Shown here: positions 9,774 to 18,753 of the stretch, in pieces
How positions within the stretch are numbered: the first letter of the stretch is position 1
Layout: every line of letters starts with the position of its first letter
DNA from: Salegentibacter holothuriorum
GTDB taxonomy: Bacteria; Bacteroidota; Bacteroidia; Flavobacteriales; Flavobacteriaceae
DNA length: 64,000 nt
Reading direction: 5' to 3'
Assembly (NCBI RefSeq): GCF_900168045.1
Contig: NZ_FUYY01000001.1
Span: 558,001 to 622,000 of the forward strand
The notes under the pieces: model-generated
Databases searched by the model: none
What the model saw: the letters and a program-made list of their open reading frames with translations, nothing else
What the model was told of the DNA's origin: nothing
Program-made: the position numbers and the translations under genes

Positions 9774-10067
9774 TTAAGGATTATTGGAAAAGATGGACAG
9801 ATCGAAGTCTATTATCCATAGAAAAATAAAAACAAGCACCATTATAATGATTAGCAATCGCTTATTGATTTCACGGTTACCGCGTGTTCTACTGGATTTA
9901 CGTACTTCAGCCCATTGGGAGCCAAAATCTATGGCATTTGTAGTTTCTTTATATTTACTGAATTTTGAATCAAAACTATAAATATTACCCGTATCCTTCC
10001 CCTTATAATAACGTGGGGTGTAGTTGTACCGGGCATTTTTTCTTGGCTTATAAATTTTGATCTTCAA
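9774..10067 (-). CDS. Small conserved membrane protein upstream of mutL
   Basis: A 97-residue protein, basic and Tyr-rich at the N-terminus (KPRKNARYNYTPRYYKGKD) with one hydrophobic span near residues 70-90 and a short tail. Its end abuts the mutL start with no gap. Flavobacterial relatives are often labelled riboflavin synthase subunit beta in databases, which looks like a label carried over from the neighbouring ribH: nothing in this sequence resembles a riboflavin enzyme. Function unknown; probably an inner-membrane protein with a cytosolic N-terminus. Confidence 0.75.
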   Translation of the reverse strand: MKIKIYKPRKNARYNYTPRYYKGKDTGNIYSFDSKFSKYKETTNAIDFGSQWAEVRKSSRTRGNREINKRLLIIIMVLVFIFLWIIDFDLSIFSNNP

Positions 10068-10176
10068 AATATGCTGATTTTCTGTGGTAGTTCAAATTTA
10101 CTCAAATTGCTTCAAAAAACCGAAACAACAAGCTTAAAAAGAAATCAACAAGAATAATGCCGATAAAGCCTGTGGC

Positions 10177-10674
10177 TTAATATTTAGCGTCCTGGCGTAG
10201 TTTTGCCATTTTAATAGCCGCAATGGCAGCTTCAGTACCTTTGTTACCATGCTTCCCTCCACTTCTATCTATTGCCTGCTGCATATTTTGATCTGTTAAC
10301 ACACAAAAGATTATTGGGGTATCGGTTTGTATATTAAGGTCTTTAATTCCCTGGGTAACACCCTGGCAAACAAAGTCAAAATGTTTTGTTTCCCCTTCTA
10401 TCACACTACCAATTGCAATAATAGCATCAAGCATGTCAAAAGTTTCCTGCATTTTTTTGCAACCATAAATAAGCTCAAAACTGCCGGGAACATTCCAACG
10501 TACAATTTTTTTAGGGGTTACATTATTTTCTATAAGTGCATTGTAAGCACCGTCATAAAGTCCTTCTGTTATCTTATCGTTCCATTCAGAAACAACAATC
10601 CCGATGCGAAAATCACTCGCATCGGGAAGTTTGTCTTTATCGTAATCTGAAAGGTTATTTCCTTCTGTTGCCAT
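10177..10674 (-). CDS. ribH: 6,7-dimethyl-8-ribityllumazine synthase
   Basis: RibH condenses 5-amino-6-ribitylaminouracil with dihydroxybutanone phosphate to the lumazine precursor of riboflavin. The 165-residue length fits. Seen motifs are IGIVVSEWNDKIT near residue 23, VPGSFELIYGCK, IAIGSVIEGETKHFDFVC with the catalytic-site His, and GGKHGNKGTEAA at the C-terminal phosphate-binding part. It follows the TPR gene by 3 bases and is likely cotranscribed with it. Confidence 0.96.
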   Translation of the reverse strand: MATEGNNLSDYDKDKLPDASDFRIGIVVSEWNDKITEGLYDGAYNALIENNVTPKKIVRWNVPGSFELIYGCKKMQETFDMLDAIIAIGSVIEGETKHFDFVCQGVTQGIKDLNIQTDTPIIFCVLTDQNMQQAIDRSGGKHGNKGTEAAIAAIKMAKLRQDAKY

Positions 10675-10677
10675 AAA

Positions 10678-11451
10678 TTATTGTTTTGCAGCACGAGCCT
10701 GTCCCATATAAACTGGTACTTGCTCAGCTTCAGGAGTTTCGGGATACTCATCCTTTATCTGCTGTAGGTGTTCTTCAGCATCAGAGGCCTGCCCTAGCTC
10801 TAAGGCGGTAATTGCTGCTTTTAGTAAGAATTTTGGTGTTGTAAACTCGTTAGATCTCATAGAAGCCGCTTTTTCGTAATATCCCAAAGCTTCTTCCGGC
10901 TGCTCTAATTGCATAAAAGCATCGCCAATTCCTCCGGTAGCTAAAGCTGGCAGAACTTCATCATCACTATTAAAATCTTCAAGATAATTTATAGCTTCCT
11001 GGTAGTTCCCGGTATTTAAATAAGCAAAACCGGCATTATAGGTTGCAAGATTCGCTGCATCTGTACTACCGTAGTTATCTATAATGTCAACAAAGCCATA
11101 TTTCCCTTCACCGCCATTTAAAGCCATAGTAAAAAGTGAATCACGTTCAGCTCCAGAAGCGTTTAGAGCAGATGCAAAATAGTTTTGCGCCTGTGCCATT
11201 TCATTAGCTGCTTCTTCCTGTTTTGGCTCACTTACAAAGCGTTCGTAACCAAGGTAACCTAAAACGGCTACAATTGCTACTCCCACAATAATATAGATAT
11301 ACTTTTGATTTTCTGCTACCCAGGTTTCGGTCCTGCCAGCCCCTTCGTCTAGCGTATTAAATACTTCAGCAGTTGTAGATTCTTCTTCTACCTGTTTCTG
11401 CTGTTCTTCTTTATTAGAAGGTTTATATCCCTTTTTCTTGTAAGTTGCCAT
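10678..11451 (-). CDS. Membrane-anchored tetratricopeptide repeat protein
   Basis: A 257-residue protein with a charged N-terminus (residues 1-45), one membrane span (YIYIIVGVAIVAVLGYLGY) and a periplasmic region of TPR units, for example YNAGFAYLNTGNYQEAINYLEDF and IGDAFMQLEQPEEALGYYEKA (key TPR residues visible). The architecture matches the YfgM-like group, which works with envelope chaperones, but no specific partner can be read from sequence. It lies divergent from recF across a 146-base gap and just upstream of ribH. Confidence 0.88.
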   Translation of the reverse strand: MATYKKKGYKPSNKEEQQKQVEEESTTAEVFNTLDEGAGRTETWVAENQKYIYIIVGVAIVAVLGYLGYERFVSEPKQEEAANEMAQAQNYFASALNASGAERDSLFTMALNGGEGKYGFVDIIDNYGSTDAANLATYNAGFAYLNTGNYQEAINYLEDFNSDDEVLPALATGGIGDAFMQLEQPEEALGYYEKAASMRSNEFTTPKFLLKAAITALELGQASDAEEHLQQIKDEYPETPEAEQVPVYMGQARAAKQ

Positions 11452-11597
11452 AAAAACTGTTTAATGCGTGGCAAAAATATGATTTTTATTCAAAATTAAA
11501 AGGGAAATTATTTGTATTTTTTTAATATTTTCGGGTCATTCGCTTTACTTTCAGAATTCTATTATATAAATATCAAAAAGCTGAATAACAGCATTTT

Positions 11598-12677
11598 ATG
11601 TTTTTAAAAAACCTTTCTTTAGTTAATTACAAAAACCTTAATTCAGCTTCTTTCGAGTTTGACACGAAAATAAATTGTTTTGTAGGCAATAATGGCGTTG
11701 GTAAAACCAACGTTTTAGACAGTATTTATCACCTGGCTTTTGGAAAAAGTTATTTTAACCCAATCACCAGCCAAAATATTAATCATGAGGCCGATTTCTT
11801 TGTTGTAGAAGGGCAATTTGAAAAACTACAAAAAGAGGAACAGATACTAGTTAGCGCTAAACGCGGACAAAAAAAAGTGATAAAAAGAAATAATAAGCCC
11901 TATGAAAAATTTAGTGAACATATAGGCTTTATACCTACGGTAATAATTTCTCCCGCAGATCGTGACCTTATTATTGAAGGAAGCGAAACCCGGCGTAAGT
12001 TTATGGACGGAGTGATCTCGCAAAGTGATAACATTTATCTTAATAAACTTATTCAATATGGAAAGCTAAATGCACAGCGTAATTCTTTACTGAAATATTT
12101 TGCCGCGAACCATAGTTTTGATCGTGATACTTTAGAAGTTTATAATCTACAACTTAGTGACCTGGGTCAATATATCTTTGAAAAACGAAAAGCTTTTTTA
12201 AAAGAATTCATTCCTATTTTCAATAAGCGCTATGCCGATATTACCAAAAACGAAGAACAGGTGGATATTAGCTATAAAAGCCAGTTGTTTGACAATTCTT
12301 TAGCCTCCTTACTTGAAGCAAATCTTCAAAAAGATATGGCTTTGCAGTATACGAGCGTAGGAACACATAAAGACGATCTAAGTTTTGAAATAGAAGGCCA
12401 TCCTATTAAGAAATTTGGTTCCCAGGGACAACAAAAGTCTTTTTTGGTTGCCTTAAAATTAGCGCAATTCGATTTTATAAAAGCTATAAGCAAAGTAAAT
12501 CCAATTTTACTACTCGATGATATTTTTGACAAATTAGACGAGCAACGTGTGGCACATATTGTAGCTTTGGTGGCCACAGATCAATTGGGTCAAATTTTTA
12601 TTAGTGACACGCACGCAGACCGTACTGAAGCGGTGGTGAAAAGCAGTAATCAATCTTATAAACTTTTTAAATTGTGA
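11598..12677 (+). CDS. recF: DNA replication and repair protein RecF
   Basis: A 359-residue SMC-like ATPase that helps load RecA at gaps. The Walker A motif GNNGVGKTN is at residues 30-38, the signature region [18 protein letters not shown] precedes Walker [14 protein letters not shown], and ISDTHADR is the switch histidine segment. An [13 protein letters not shown] opening is typical. Its TGA stop overlaps the GTG start of the following lipoprotein gene, so the two are coupled. In this lineage recF sits apart from dnaA/dnaN. Confidence 0.96.
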   Translation: MFLKNLSLVNYKNLNSASFEFDTKINCFVGNNGVGKTNVLDSIYHLAFGKSYFNPITSQNINHEADFFVVEGQFEKLQKEEQILVSAKRGQKKVIKRNNKPYEKFSEHIGFIPTVIISPADRDLIIEGSETRRKFMDGVISQSDNIYLNKLIQYGKLNAQRNSLLKYFAANHSFDRDTLEVYNLQLSDLGQYIFEKRKAFLKEFIPIFNKRYADITKNEEQVDISYKSQLFDNSLASLLEANLQKDMALQYTSVGTHKDDLSFEIEGHPIKKFGSQGQQKSFLVALKLAQFDFIKAISKVNPILLLDDIFDKLDEQRVAHIVALVATDQLGQIFISDTHADRTEAVVKSSNQSYKLFKL

Positions 12678-13105
12678 ATAAAAAAATTCTTTTTTTCTTA
12701 TTCGGAATCGTACTTTTAGGATGCCAGCAAAATAATCCTGAAGAACAGCTTCAACATCTTACCGGTTATTGGGAAATTGATCGCGTGGAGGTCTCTGAAG
12801 ATTCAGTAATCAGCTATAAGATAAACGCAACGGTAGATTATATGGAGTTTGATGGCCAGGAAGGATTTCGTAAAAAAGTAAAGCCACAATTTGATGGAAG
12901 TTTCAAAACAAGTGATAATAAAGAAACAGTTTCAGCGCGAATAGAAAATGATAGTTTGCGGCTTTATTATAAAACTCCTTTTGACGAGTGGAAAGAAACT
13001 GTAATTTCTGCTGAAGAAGATAAGTTTAGCGTCTTAAACCGAGACGGAAAAATATATTATTACACCAAATTTACCTCCCTATTAGATAATGAAGAAGAGA
13101 AATAG
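12674..13105 (+). CDS. Small lipoprotein, lipocalin-like
   Basis: A 143-residue predicted lipoprotein: a Lys-rich start, a hydrophobic stretch and the lipobox LLGC with the lipidated Cys at about residue 17. The rest is beta-rich ([26 protein letters not shown]) and resembles lipocalin-like proteins of Bacteroidota, but no named family is certain. The GTG start at 12674 overlaps the recF stop; this start is required for the signal peptide. Its 3' end overlaps the DciA-like gene by 17 bases. Confidence 0.7.
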   Translation: MNKKILFFLFGIVLLGCQQNNPEEQLQHLTGYWEIDRVEVSEDSVISYKINATVDYMEFDGQEGFRKKVKPQFDGSFKTSDNKETVSARIENDSLRLYYKTPFDEWKETVISAEEDKFSVLNRDGKIYYYTKFTSLLDNEEEK

Positions 13106-13385
13106 TGAAAATCAAAGTTTAAGCGAAGTTTTAAAAGAGTTTGTTGATCATAATAAACTCCAGGGAGGCCTGGATAAAGTAAGCGTTAAAGATGTTTGGT
13201 ATCGGGAAATGGGGCCGGCTATTGAAAAGTATACCACTGCCATTAAATTGCAAAACGAAACGCTTTTTGTCCAGTTAAGTTCTTCTGTACTGCGGGAAGA
13301 GCTTAGTTATGGTAAAGGAAAAATAATAACTATGCTCAACAGGGAATTAGGAAAAGATCTGATAAAAAAATTGGTTTTACGTTAA
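13089..13385 (+). CDS. DUF721/DciA-like protein
   Basis: A 98-residue protein with the DUF721 pattern: SLSEVLKEFVDHNKL, then VWYREMGPAIEKYT, then LFVQLSSSVLREELSYGKG and a C-terminal helix. DUF721 includes DciA, the common bacterial loader of the replicative helicase DnaB. Being next to recF supports a replication role, but short Bacteroidetes members have not been proven to load helicase. It overlaps its upstream neighbour by 17 bases and its stop overlaps the next ATG by one base. Confidence 0.82.
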   Translation: MKKRNSENQSLSEVLKEFVDHNKLQGGLDKVSVKDVWYREMGPAIEKYTTAIKLQNETLFVQLSSSVLREELSYGKGKIITMLNRELGKDLIKKLVLR

Positions 13386-13960
13386 TGCAGCATCGCTATT
13401 TTAAAATTTACAAACCTTACGGCTATTTAAGTCAGTTTATCACCAACGAACGGCCAAGAAAAAAAAAGAAGCTTCTGGGAGAATTAGGTGATTTTCCGGA
13501 GGAAACCATGTCTGTGGGTCGCCTTGATCAGGATTCTGAAGGTTTGCTATTTCTCACTACCGATGGAAAAGCGAGTGCCGAAGTTAACGGGAATAAAATT
13601 GAGAAGGAATATTATGTTCAGCTAGATGGGAAAATCACCCATGAAGCAATTGAAAAAATACAACTTGGCGTAGAGATAAGCATTAACGGTAAAAGCTATA
13701 AAACCCTGCCTTGTGAAGCATTTATTTTAGAAGAAAGACCGGTATTCCCCGAAAGAGCTAAGAAAATTCGAGATGAACGTCACGGTCCTACCAGTTGGAT
13801 TTCAGTAACATTGGTTGAAGGTAAGTTTAGACAGGTCAAAAAAATGACTGCCGCAATTGGGTTTCCAACTTTAAGATTGGTGCGCATAAGGATTGGGAAT
13901 GAGCATTTAAACAATATGAATGCGGGGGAAGTTATTGAACTACCCGCGTTTTCTTATTAA
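13385..13960 (+). CDS. RsuA/RluE-type pseudouridine synthase
   Basis: A 191-residue pseudouridine synthase. The catalytic Asp lies in SVGRLDQDSEGLLFLTTDG (near residue 48), followed by EKEYYVQLDG and the RNA-binding EGKFRQVKKMTAAIG. It lacks an N-terminal S4 domain, which together with its size suggests the RluE type acting on one uridine of 23S rRNA; the exact site is inferred. The first residues YFKIYKPYGYLSQF match the family. It overlaps the DciA-like stop codon. Confidence 0.88.
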   Translation: MQHRYFKIYKPYGYLSQFITNERPRKKKKLLGELGDFPEETMSVGRLDQDSEGLLFLTTDGKASAEVNGNKIEKEYYVQLDGKITHEAIEKIQLGVEISINGKSYKTLPCEAFILEERPVFPERAKKIRDERHGPTSWISVTLVEGKFRQVKKMTAAIGFPTLRLVRIRIGNEHLNNMNAGEVIELPAFSY

Positions 13961-14036
13961 TAACAATTTCCAAATCCTCCCTCATATATTTCATATTAGG
14001 CCTATAAAACTTAACTTTGGAGCCTCATACAAAGCT

Positions 14037-14828
14037 ATGCAAAACGCAGAATTAAGAACAGTTACTGTTACCAGGTATATTACTCCGCTAAGAGAAGGCG
14101 GCTCCTTACCTGCCCTAACTGAAGCCGATGACGATTTTAAATATGTACTTAAATTTAAAGGCGCAGGCCACGGCGTAAAAGCTCTTATTGCCGAGCTACT
14201 TGGAAGCGAAATTGCCCGTGCATTGGGCTTTAAAGTACCTGAACTCGTTTATGCCAATTTAGATGAAGCTTTTGGAAGAACAGAGGGAGATGAGGAAATT
14301 CAAGATTTATTACAGGCCAGTAAAGGCTTAAATCTTGCGCTACATTTTCTTTCTGGAGCCATTAATTTTGACCCTGTGGTTACCGAAGTTGATGAATTTG
14401 AGGCTTCAAAAATAGTGTGGCTTGATGCATTTATAACCAATGTAGACCGCACCTATAGAAATACCAATATGCTTATGTGGCATAAAGAATTATGGCTTAT
14501 AGACCATGGGGCATCTTTTTATTTTCACCACTCCTGGACTAATGTGGAAGAAAAAGCCAAAACTCCATTTACTTTTATTAAGGACCACGTATTACTGCCG
14601 CGGGCCAGTAGAATGAAGGAAGCCAATGAATATGCAAAAAAACTAATTACTCCCGAAAAAATAAAAGAAATTGTATCGCTAATTCCCTCGGAATGGTTGC
14701 AATGGGAAGATACCGATGAAACAGAGGAAGAAATTAAAGAAGTTTATAGTCAATTTTTAACCACACGGTTAAGTCATTCAGAAATTTTTATAAAAGAGGC
14801 AGAAAATGCAAGAAAAACACTTATATGA
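14037..14828 (+). CDS. HipA-like kinase family protein
   Basis: A 263-residue HipA-fold protein. It shows LKFKGAGHGVKALIAELLGS (ATP-side Lys and helix), the catalytic loop FITNVDRTYRNTNML and the metal-binding LWLIDHGASF. It lacks the N-terminal HipA subdomain and any HipB partner. The ATG at 14037 is preferred over an earlier in-frame ATG at 13920 because the latter would overlap the previous gene and add a low-complexity leader with no family resemblance. It overlaps the DUF3037 gene by 23 bases; this pair recurs across many bacteria and its target is not known. Confidence 0.85.
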   Translation: MQNAELRTVTVTRYITPLREGGSLPALTEADDDFKYVLKFKGAGHGVKALIAELLGSEIARALGFKVPELVYANLDEAFGRTEGDEEIQDLLQASKGLNLALHFLSGAINFDPVVTEVDEFEASKIVWLDAFITNVDRTYRNTNMLMWHKELWLIDHGASFYFHHSWTNVEEKAKTPFTFIKDHVLLPRASRMKEANEYAKKLITPEKIKEIVSLIPSEWLQWEDTDETEEEIKEVYSQFLTTRLSHSEIFIKEAENARKTLI

Positions 14829-15189
14829 ATATGCTGTAATTAGGCTTGTACCTAAAGTTGAACGAGAAGAATTCTTAAACGTTGGCATTATTTTGTTTAG
14901 TAAGAAAGGAAAGTTCCTAAAAGCAGTTTTTCGAGTTGATGAAGAGCGACTGGGAATTTTTTGCAAAGATCTGGACAAAGACGAAATATGCTCAAATCTA
15001 GATTCTTTTAAGAAAATATGCGAAGGAAATAAAAATGGAGGCCCAATTGCACAATTAGATTTGCCTTCTCGTTTTAGATGGCTCACTGCGGTGCGGAGTT
15101 CCATAATTCAAACTTCGCGCCCACATCCGGGAATGACAAACGATCTTGATATAACTTTAAATCGACTTTTTAACGAACTTGTTTTGTGA
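14806..15189 (+). CDS. DUF3037 family protein
   Basis: A 127-residue protein with the DUF3037 opening YEYAVIRLVPKVEREEFLNV followed by GIILFSK and a C-terminal segment RWLTAVRSSIIQTSRPHPG. It overlaps the upstream HipA-like kinase gene by 23 bases and is therefore translationally coupled to it. The recurring pairing suggests the two act together, possibly as kinase and partner, though this has not been shown. It ends 63 bases before the convergent heme oxygenase gene. Confidence 0.85.
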   Translation: MQEKHLYEYAVIRLVPKVEREEFLNVGIILFSKKGKFLKAVFRVDEERLGIFCKDLDKDEICSNLDSFKKICEGNKNGGPIAQLDLPSRFRWLTAVRSSIIQTSRPHPGMTNDLDITLNRLFNELVL

Positions 15190-15252
15190 AAGATAGTCTG
15201 ATTTTTAAATATAAACCTAGAAAACGCAAGAGACATAAAAAGGAAAGATAAT

Positions 15253-15825
15253 TTAGTTGAAATTACAATTCGTATTTAACGAAGCTTCTTTAAAAACCAA
15301 TCCGAAAAACTCAAAAGTTTCCATGGCTTTTTTTGAGGCCTGGTTTATCTGAATTTCAGTAAAATTTTCTGCTTTTAATTCTTTTACAAAACTATTCCAG
15401 GACTTCACCCCATCCCGTTCCCCACTAAAAAAATGTGGTTTAGGAATTCCCTTTAATGCAGGGCAGTTAGGAAGTTCTTTAGAAATATACATTCCGCCAA
15501 GAGCAGAGCCTAAAACCACGTATGCAGTTCCAAGAGCTTCTTCATAAGAATTTATCTGAAATTTCCCATGAAATTCCTCAAAAACTGATTTATCTACCTC
15601 TAAATCGTCAAGATCTTGTGCTAGCTTTTCGCTTTTATTAGATTTATAGGCAGGGATATATTTTAAAATTTCAGCTTCGGTAATTTTATAAGAGATATAG
15701 TTTTGAAGCAATAAAAGTTTGTAGTCTTCCAGGCTTATTTCGTGAGAAATAATTTGGCTAGCAAGATTTTCTTTTTCAAGTTCTTCGTGAAGTTGTTTTG
15801 TGGAATTCCTAAGGTTATTCAGCAT
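15253..15825 (-). CDS. bphO: Biliverdin-producing heme oxygenase
   Basis: A 190-residue heme oxygenase. The proximal heme ligand is His13 in STKQLHEELE, and YVVLGSALGGMYISK carries the distal-helix Gly-rich stretch. The enzyme opens heme to biliverdin, CO and iron; biliverdin is the chromophore of bacteriophytochromes. Its start overlaps the response regulator gene by 11 bases and a bacteriophytochrome gene is the next one upstream, so its job is almost surely chromophore supply rather than iron scavenging. Confidence 0.9.
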   Translation of the reverse strand: MLNNLRNSTKQLHEELEKENLASQIISHEISLEDYKLLLLQNYISYKITEAEILKYIPAYKSNKSEKLAQDLDDLEVDKSVFEEFHGKFQINSYEEALGTAYVVLGSALGGMYISKELPNCPALKGIPKPHFFSGERDGVKSWNSFVKELKAENFTEIQINQASKKAMETFEFFGLVFKEASLNTNCNFN

Positions 15826-16369
15826 CTTCTATATTGAATTTATCCAGGTTATTTCTTATTTTTTTAATATTCTCACGCTGCTCAATATCATCAGCCTTCA
15901 TGCTATCCAGATGGCTATAAATTTGATGCACTGCTATCTTATTCTTTCTTATTTGCTCTCTCAATTCTTCATGTTGCACCATATTATACACCACTTGTTT
16001 TAAAAGTGGCTCCAATTTTTCATGAAGATTACTCATATGTTTTTTGAGAATAAACCCTGAAGCTCCAGAAAGAATGGTATTTGCAGCAAGTTCGTCGTCA
16101 TCCAAAGCTCCTGTAATAAAAATAAGTGGAATACTTTCATCTATAGATTTCACCAATTCCATAATATCAAGACCTGTACCACTGGGAAGGTTATAATCTG
16201 AAATGACTACATCTGGCAAGAAATTGGTAAACAAGTTTTCAAAACCGGGAAGATCTTTTACTACTTTCACCTCAACTGTTTCTACAATCTTAGTAATTCG
16301 TCTTTTAATTAAAACTGCATCGGTTTCTTCATCCTCAACCAATATAATACGCAACGGAGTGGTAATCAT
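15815..16369 (-). CDS. Response regulator, receiver plus helical tail
   Basis: A 184-residue protein with one CheY-like receiver domain (residues 5-130). The acidic pair is VEDEET, the phosphoacceptor is Asp58 in VVISDYNLPSGTG, and FITGALDDD plus FILKKHMSN carry the conserved Thr and Lys. The C-terminal 50 residues are helical and charged with no DNA-binding domain. It lies between the heme oxygenase and the bacteriophytochrome, so it is the likely phosphate target of that kinase. A promoter-like CAAAAATA (TATTTTTG on the coding strand) sits at 16385-16392. Confidence 0.92.
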   Translation of the reverse strand: MITTPLRIILVEDEETDAVLIKRRITKIVETVEVKVVKDLPGFENLFTNFLPDVVISDYNLPSGTGLDIMELVKSIDESIPLIFITGALDDDELAANTILSGASGFILKKHMSNLHEKLEPLLKQVVYNMVQHEELREQIRKNKIAVHQIYSHLDSMKADDIEQRENIKKIRNNLDKFNIEDAE

Positions 16370-16445
16370 TCTTTAAAATTTATACAAAAATACTAAACTA
16401 GTTAATGCAAAAAACCAGGGTTTCAAAAATTAGAGATTGTTTTTA

Positions 16446-16520
16446 AAAGTAAACTAGCTAGCAGCAAGCTTACGAGGCGTCAAATGGTAAAAAACTGGAA
16501 TTTCAAGGCAAGCTTGAAGC
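16446..16520. repeat. Dispersed repeat family 1, degenerate copy
   Basis: The segment running from AAAGTAAACTAGC through GCAAGCTTACGAGGC and ATTTCAAGGCAAGCTTG aligns by eye with the better copies at 31290-31390 and 39241-39310. It lies in the 164-base gap between the response regulator and bphP. It is diverged but keeps both GCAAGC cores at the same spacing. Confidence 0.6.
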
Positions 16521-16533
16521 ATTTAAATTTGGG

Positions 16534-18747
16534 CTAAAAATAAAAGTAAAATGTACTGCCTTCTCCAGGCTCACTTTCTACCCAGATTTTCCCACTATGC
16601 TTTGCTGAAATTCTGGCTACTATAGCTAAACCTACACCGGTGCCCTTAAATTGACTTTTTGAAGCCCTGGAAAATACGTTAAAAATTTTATCCTGATCAT
16701 TTTTAGCTATACCAATCCCGTTATCTTTTATGTAGAAAACATCCCTGTTTTTTTGAGTAATAGCTCCAATTTCAACCCGTGGATCTTTTGTTTGTTCAGA
16801 ATACTTTAATGCATTCTCCAAAACGTTGCTCCATAGCTGCCAAATCATTCGTCTATCCCCATAAGTTTCCGGTAAATTTTTCTTTATATGTACTTCTGTC
16901 TCCGGGAAATTAGCAGTAATACTAAAACTCGACAAAAGTTCATCCAATAATTTATTAGTATCGAATCTTTTCTTTTGAAGATCTCCACCCGTGATTTTTG
17001 AAAAAGAAAGAATATCGTCTATTATACCTTCCATCTTATTAGCTGTGCTTAAAACAGTATTTATAGTTTCTATAGCTTCGGCCGGTAAATCGTTACTAAA
17101 ATCCTCTTTCAGTATCTGCGCGAATCCATTTATTCCGCGTAACGGACCACGAAGATCATGAGAAATTCCGTAGCTAAAAAGTTCAAGGTCTTTATTGGCT
17201 TCCTGTAGCTTCTGGTTTAACCTGCCAATTTCTTCCTTTTGCTTTGCAAGAAGAAACTGATTTATATTTTCACCAAAAACTTTTGCCGTTTCAATTTCAT
17301 ATTCTTTCCAATTATCGGAGATGCCGTCTAATTTTTCTGTCCATTTCTCAAAAGACTTCCTGGGGCTTAAGCGCTGCTTCTCCTCGTTATAAGAAACTTT
17401 ATTATTAGGGTTGCCTCCCCAACTTACAGTTTCAGCAACCTCTGGCCTAAACCAAATAATAAAGTTATTATCAGCTTTTCCCAATTTAAAACTTAAAATT
17501 CCTGAAGCTACATTTTTGTAATTTATAGCTTTTGGATATAGAGTTTTTAGATTCTTAGTATAAAAAAGGGGATCCTCTTTTTTGTTCAAAAAACCGCATA
17601 AGTCCATCACCTCGGTTTCCTTAGGTGTATTTCCAAAAAATTTAATATTTTCATCTAAAATCACTGCACCTCCCCCACTTTCAATTAATGAAGTAAAAGG
17701 AATTGAAATACTGGTAAGGCCTTCAATTAAAGAGTTCTCTAGCTGTAAATCTTCTAAAAGTCTCTCCCTTAACTCAGAATTTTCTTTAATTTTTTGATTA
17801 AAAATTCCGGTTTGTATTGAAGAAACACAATTAGAAAAAACCTGCACTAAAAACTTACAGGTTTCACGTTGAGAATAATTGATAAATTTAGCCGAGTAAT
17901 GATGACAAGCTATCAAACCCCACAAGTTTCCGTTTACAATGATAGCCGCTGTTAAGGAAGCACCTACCTTCATATTTTGTAAATATTCAATATGAATGGG
18001 AGAAACTCCTCTTAATGTAGACCTTGAAAGATCTAGAGGCTTCTGTGAAACAGGCGATAACTCTGGTAAAATAGGAACAGGTTCATAATTAACATCTGAG
18101 ATGATCCTTACCTTATGCTCTAAAAATAGTTTTCGTGATTGTGCTGGAATATCACTTGCCGGGTAGCGCAAATCTAACCAACTTTCTAAATCTTCGTTTT
18201 TTTCCTCTGCTACTACTTCCCCATTCCATTCTTCATCAAATCGGTACACCATCACGCGATCGTAGCCGAAAATACTTCTCATTAGTTTTGCGGCTTTATC
18301 GCATAGCACCGAAATATTCTCTATTCCATCCAGGCCATTAATAATATTTGTTAAGTGTTCCTGAAAGTAAAAGGGATTCCAGGATTCACCAAGAATTTCA
18401 AAATCCAGAATAAGGTTATCTCCCGATAGATGAGGCAACATAACAAAATTCTTATCATTTATTTCCAACTCTTCCGCCGTAAAATCCAAATTTCCAGAAA
18501 TAGAGGTTTCCAGTCTTTCAATTGGAAGTCGCCCTATTAATTTTTCCAGGGAAATACCTAAAAAATCTTCATGAGATACTCCAAAGAACTTTGCCGTATT
18601 TTCACTAGCCTGAGTTACTACAAAAGTTTGAGGATTTACAGCCACAATAACCCCGTGAGCCTGGGCTTTTCCAATTAAATGTATGGGTTCTTTATCACAA
18701 TTTTGAACATCTACCTTTTCGGGATACGAAAACTGTTCTGCACTCAT
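16534..18747 (-). CDS. bphP: Bacteriophytochrome sensor histidine kinase
   Basis: A 737-residue red/far-red photoreceptor kinase. The biliverdin-attaching Cys17 lies in VDVQNCDKEPIHLIG ahead of the PAS domain; the GAF domain (about 140-310) contains the PASDIP motif; the PHY domain (about 320-500) has the tongue motifs WGG and PRKSF. The HisKA domain has His530 in YGISHDLRGPLRG, followed by HATPase_c with NVLENALKYS, DNGIG and GTGVGLAI. It starts 6 bases after the CheB-CheR kinase gene ends. Light state should set kinase activity towards the adjacent response regulator; that pairing is inferred from position. Confidence 0.96.
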   Translation of the reverse strand: MSAEQFSYPEKVDVQNCDKEPIHLIGKAQAHGVIVAVNPQTFVVTQASENTAKFFGVSHEDFLGISLEKLIGRLPIERLETSISGNLDFTAEELEINDKNFVMLPHLSGDNLILDFEILGESWNPFYFQEHLTNIINGLDGIENISVLCDKAAKLMRSIFGYDRVMVYRFDEEWNGEVVAEEKNEDLESWLDLRYPASDIPAQSRKLFLEHKVRIISDVNYEPVPILPELSPVSQKPLDLSRSTLRGVSPIHIEYLQNMKVGASLTAAIIVNGNLWGLIACHHYSAKFINYSQRETCKFLVQVFSNCVSSIQTGIFNQKIKENSELRERLLEDLQLENSLIEGLTSISIPFTSLIESGGGAVILDENIKFFGNTPKETEVMDLCGFLNKKEDPLFYTKNLKTLYPKAINYKNVASGILSFKLGKADNNFIIWFRPEVAETVSWGGNPNNKVSYNEEKQRLSPRKSFEKWTEKLDGISDNWKEYEIETAKVFGENINQFLLAKQKEEIGRLNQKLQEANKDLELFSYGISHDLRGPLRGINGFAQILKEDFSNDLPAEAIETINTVLSTANKMEGIIDDILSFSKITGGDLQKKRFDTNKLLDELLSSFSITANFPETEVHIKKNLPETYGDRRMIWQLWSNVLENALKYSEQTKDPRVEIGAITQKNRDVFYIKDNGIGIAKNDQDKIFNVFSRASKSQFKGTGVGLAIVARISAKHSGKIWVESEPGEGSTFYFYF

Positions 18748-18753
18748 ATAGGA

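Noticed and set aside
13920-14036. Upstream in-frame ATG extending the HipA-like protein by 39 residues
   Set aside because: It overlaps the pseudouridine synthase gene and the added residues do not resemble the family.
17871-17884. GTTTCACGTTGAGA resembles the first half of a parS site
   Set aside because: The second half does not complete the palindrome (parS is TGTTTCACGTGAAACA), and it lies in the bphP coding region.
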